Source: an uncultured Ruminococcus sp.
GTDB lineage: Bacteria > Bacillota_A > Clostridia > RUG12999
Length of the DNA: 5,291 bases
Direction: 5' to 3'
NCBI GenBank assembly: GCA_902783995.1
Contig: CACZTG010000305.1
Coordinates: forward strand, 1-5,291
The position numbers and the translations under genes are program-made. Positions 4,324-5,291 of this stretch are shown here, piece after piece. The number at the start of each line of letters is the position of its first letter. The stretch's first letter is position 1. Below the pieces are notes generated by a model. It saw nothing but the letters and a program-made list of their open reading frames with translations. It ran no database searches and had not been told where the DNA came from.

Positions 4324-5291
4324 ATGAACAAGGTAACAGAAATGTTTGGAAGCAAGGTGTTTAACAGCGCTACTATGAAGGAGCGTTTGCCGAAGGAAGC
4401 CTATAAAGCGGTACAAAACGCCATTAAAAACGGCAAAAGGCTTGATTTGAATGTCGCAGATGTGGTCGCAAATTCAATGAAGGACTGGGCAATAGAAAAC
4501 GGCGCGACTCATTTTACTCACTGGTTTCAGCCTATGACGGGAGTTACTGCGGAAAAACACGACAGCTTTATTTCTCCTACCGACGATGGTCACATTATTA
4601 TGGAATTTAAAGGCAAAGAGCTTGTACAGGGTGAGCCGGATGCGTCAAGCTTTCCTTCGGGAGGCTTAAGAGCAACATTTGAAGCGCGCGGATATACGGC
4701 GTGGGACCCGACCTCGTTTGCTTTTATCAAGGGCAAAACCTTATGTATTCCGACAGCGTTCTGCTCATACGGCGGTGAGGCGCTTGACAAAAAAACGCCA
4801 TTGCTTCGCTCAATGGAAGCAATCAACAAGCAGGCACTAAGGGTTTTAAAATTATTCGGAAACAATGCCACATCGGTTAAAACAACAGTGGGACCCGAAC
4901 AGGAATATTTTTTGGTTGACAAAGATATGTTTGATAAACGCCCCGACCTTTTATATACGGGAAGAACATTGTTCGGCGCAAAACCACCGAAAGGACAGGA
5001 GCTTGACGACCATTATTTCGGAACAATAAAGTCAAGAGTAGCTGCGTTTATGAATGAGCTTAATGAAGAATTATGGAAGCTCGGAATACTTGCAAAAACG
5101 GAGCATAACGAGGTTGCTCCCGCACAGCATGAGCTTGCGCCGATATTTGCGACTACAAATATCGCGACCGACCACAACCAGCTGACAATGGAGCTTATGC
5201 AGAGAATAGCAAAGAAACATAATATGGTTTGTCTGCTTCATGAAAAACCGTTTGCGGGCGTAAACGGAAGCGGAAAGCACAACAACTGGTC
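4324..5291 (+). CDS. glnN: Type III glutamine synthetase (GlnN), N-terminal part, runs off the window
   Basis: GSIII performs the same ATP-dependent glutamine synthesis as GSI but is a larger, distantly related enzyme of about 700 residues; 322 are present here. GSIII hallmarks seen in order: [15 protein letters not shown] (9-23), [19 protein letters not shown] (106-124), [10 protein letters not shown] (190-199) carrying metal-ligand glutamates, [18 protein letters not shown] (258-275) and [15 protein letters not shown] (308-322), which matches the ammonia/ATP-site region. No frame disruption is visible. ATG 4324 has AAGGAGA (4309-4315) 8 bases upstream, and the N terminus fits the family. 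It has its own extended -10 promoter and a leader terminator likely controlled by the upstream ANTAR protein. GSIII is typical of Bacteroidota, cyanobacteria and many gut Clostridia. The C-terminal half is outside the window. Confidence 0.97.
   Translation, partial: MNKVTEMFGSKVFNSATMKERLPKEAYKAVQNAIKNGKRLDLNVADVVANSMKDWAIENGATHFTHWFQPMTGVTAEKHDSFISPTDDGHIIMEFKGKELVQGEPDASSFPSGGLRATFEARGYTAWDPTSFAFIKGKTLCIPTAFCSYGGEALDKKTPLLRSMEAINKQALRVLKLFGNNATSVKTTVGPEQEYFLVDKDMFDKRPDLLYTGRTLFGAKPPKGQELDDHYFGTIKSRVAAFMNELNEELWKLGILAKTEHNEVAPAQHELAPIFATTNIATDHNQLTMELMQRIAKKHNMVCLLHEKPFAGVNGSGKHNNW

Noticed and set aside
4590..4922. Minus-strand open frame of 110 codons
   Set aside because: Opposite the GSIII signature region; no start signal and no recognisable domain.

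Overview
The window reads as Clostridia-like (Bacillota) chromosome. Coding DNA is moderately AT-rich, AAGGAGG-type ribosome-binding sites are strong, and promoters are canonical sigma-A type. It has a rpsF-ssb-rpsR operon, a Clostridia-style nicotinate phosphoribosyltransferase, and a GSIII glutamine synthetase next to an ANTAR regulator. TAA and TGA both end genes at normal positions, so the standard bacterial code is assumed. The species cannot be named from this stretch.

Layout, all genes on the + strand. (1) 2-715: C-terminal half of nicotinate phosphoribosyltransferase (pncB), cut by the window edge and interrupted by one in-frame TAA at 383-385. (2) 749-1961: promoter, structured leader, rpsF (bS6), ssb, rpsR (bS18, zinc-ligand type) and a strong intrinsic terminator. 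(3) 1919-2318: a 400-base stretch without an intact gene. It holds the terminator, a decayed minus-strand IS200/IS605 TnpA remnant, an extended -10 promoter and a perfect 11-bp inverted repeat. (4) 2319-4132: a short type I glutamine synthetase (glnA-like), followed 5 bases later by an ANTAR-domain protein with a degenerate receiver. (5) 4133-4323: a promoter and a short leader with an intrinsic terminator whose 5' arm can refold into a small hairpin with an ANTAR-type hexaloop. (6) 4324-end: N-terminal 322 residues of a type III glutamine synthetase (glnN), running off the window.

The most interesting part is 2158-5291, which looks like a compact nitrogen-assimilation circuit. A GSI-like protein is made together with an RNA-binding antiterminator that probably cannot be phosphorylated. 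The next transcription unit, encoding GSIII, starts with a terminator that folds exclusively of a hairpin the ANTAR protein could recognise. The simplest model is that the ANTAR protein lets polymerase read into glnN when nitrogen is short. The GSI-like protein, which lacks the usual Glu-flap residue, may be the sensor. The protein families and RNA pairings are read from the sequence; the regulatory wiring is inference.
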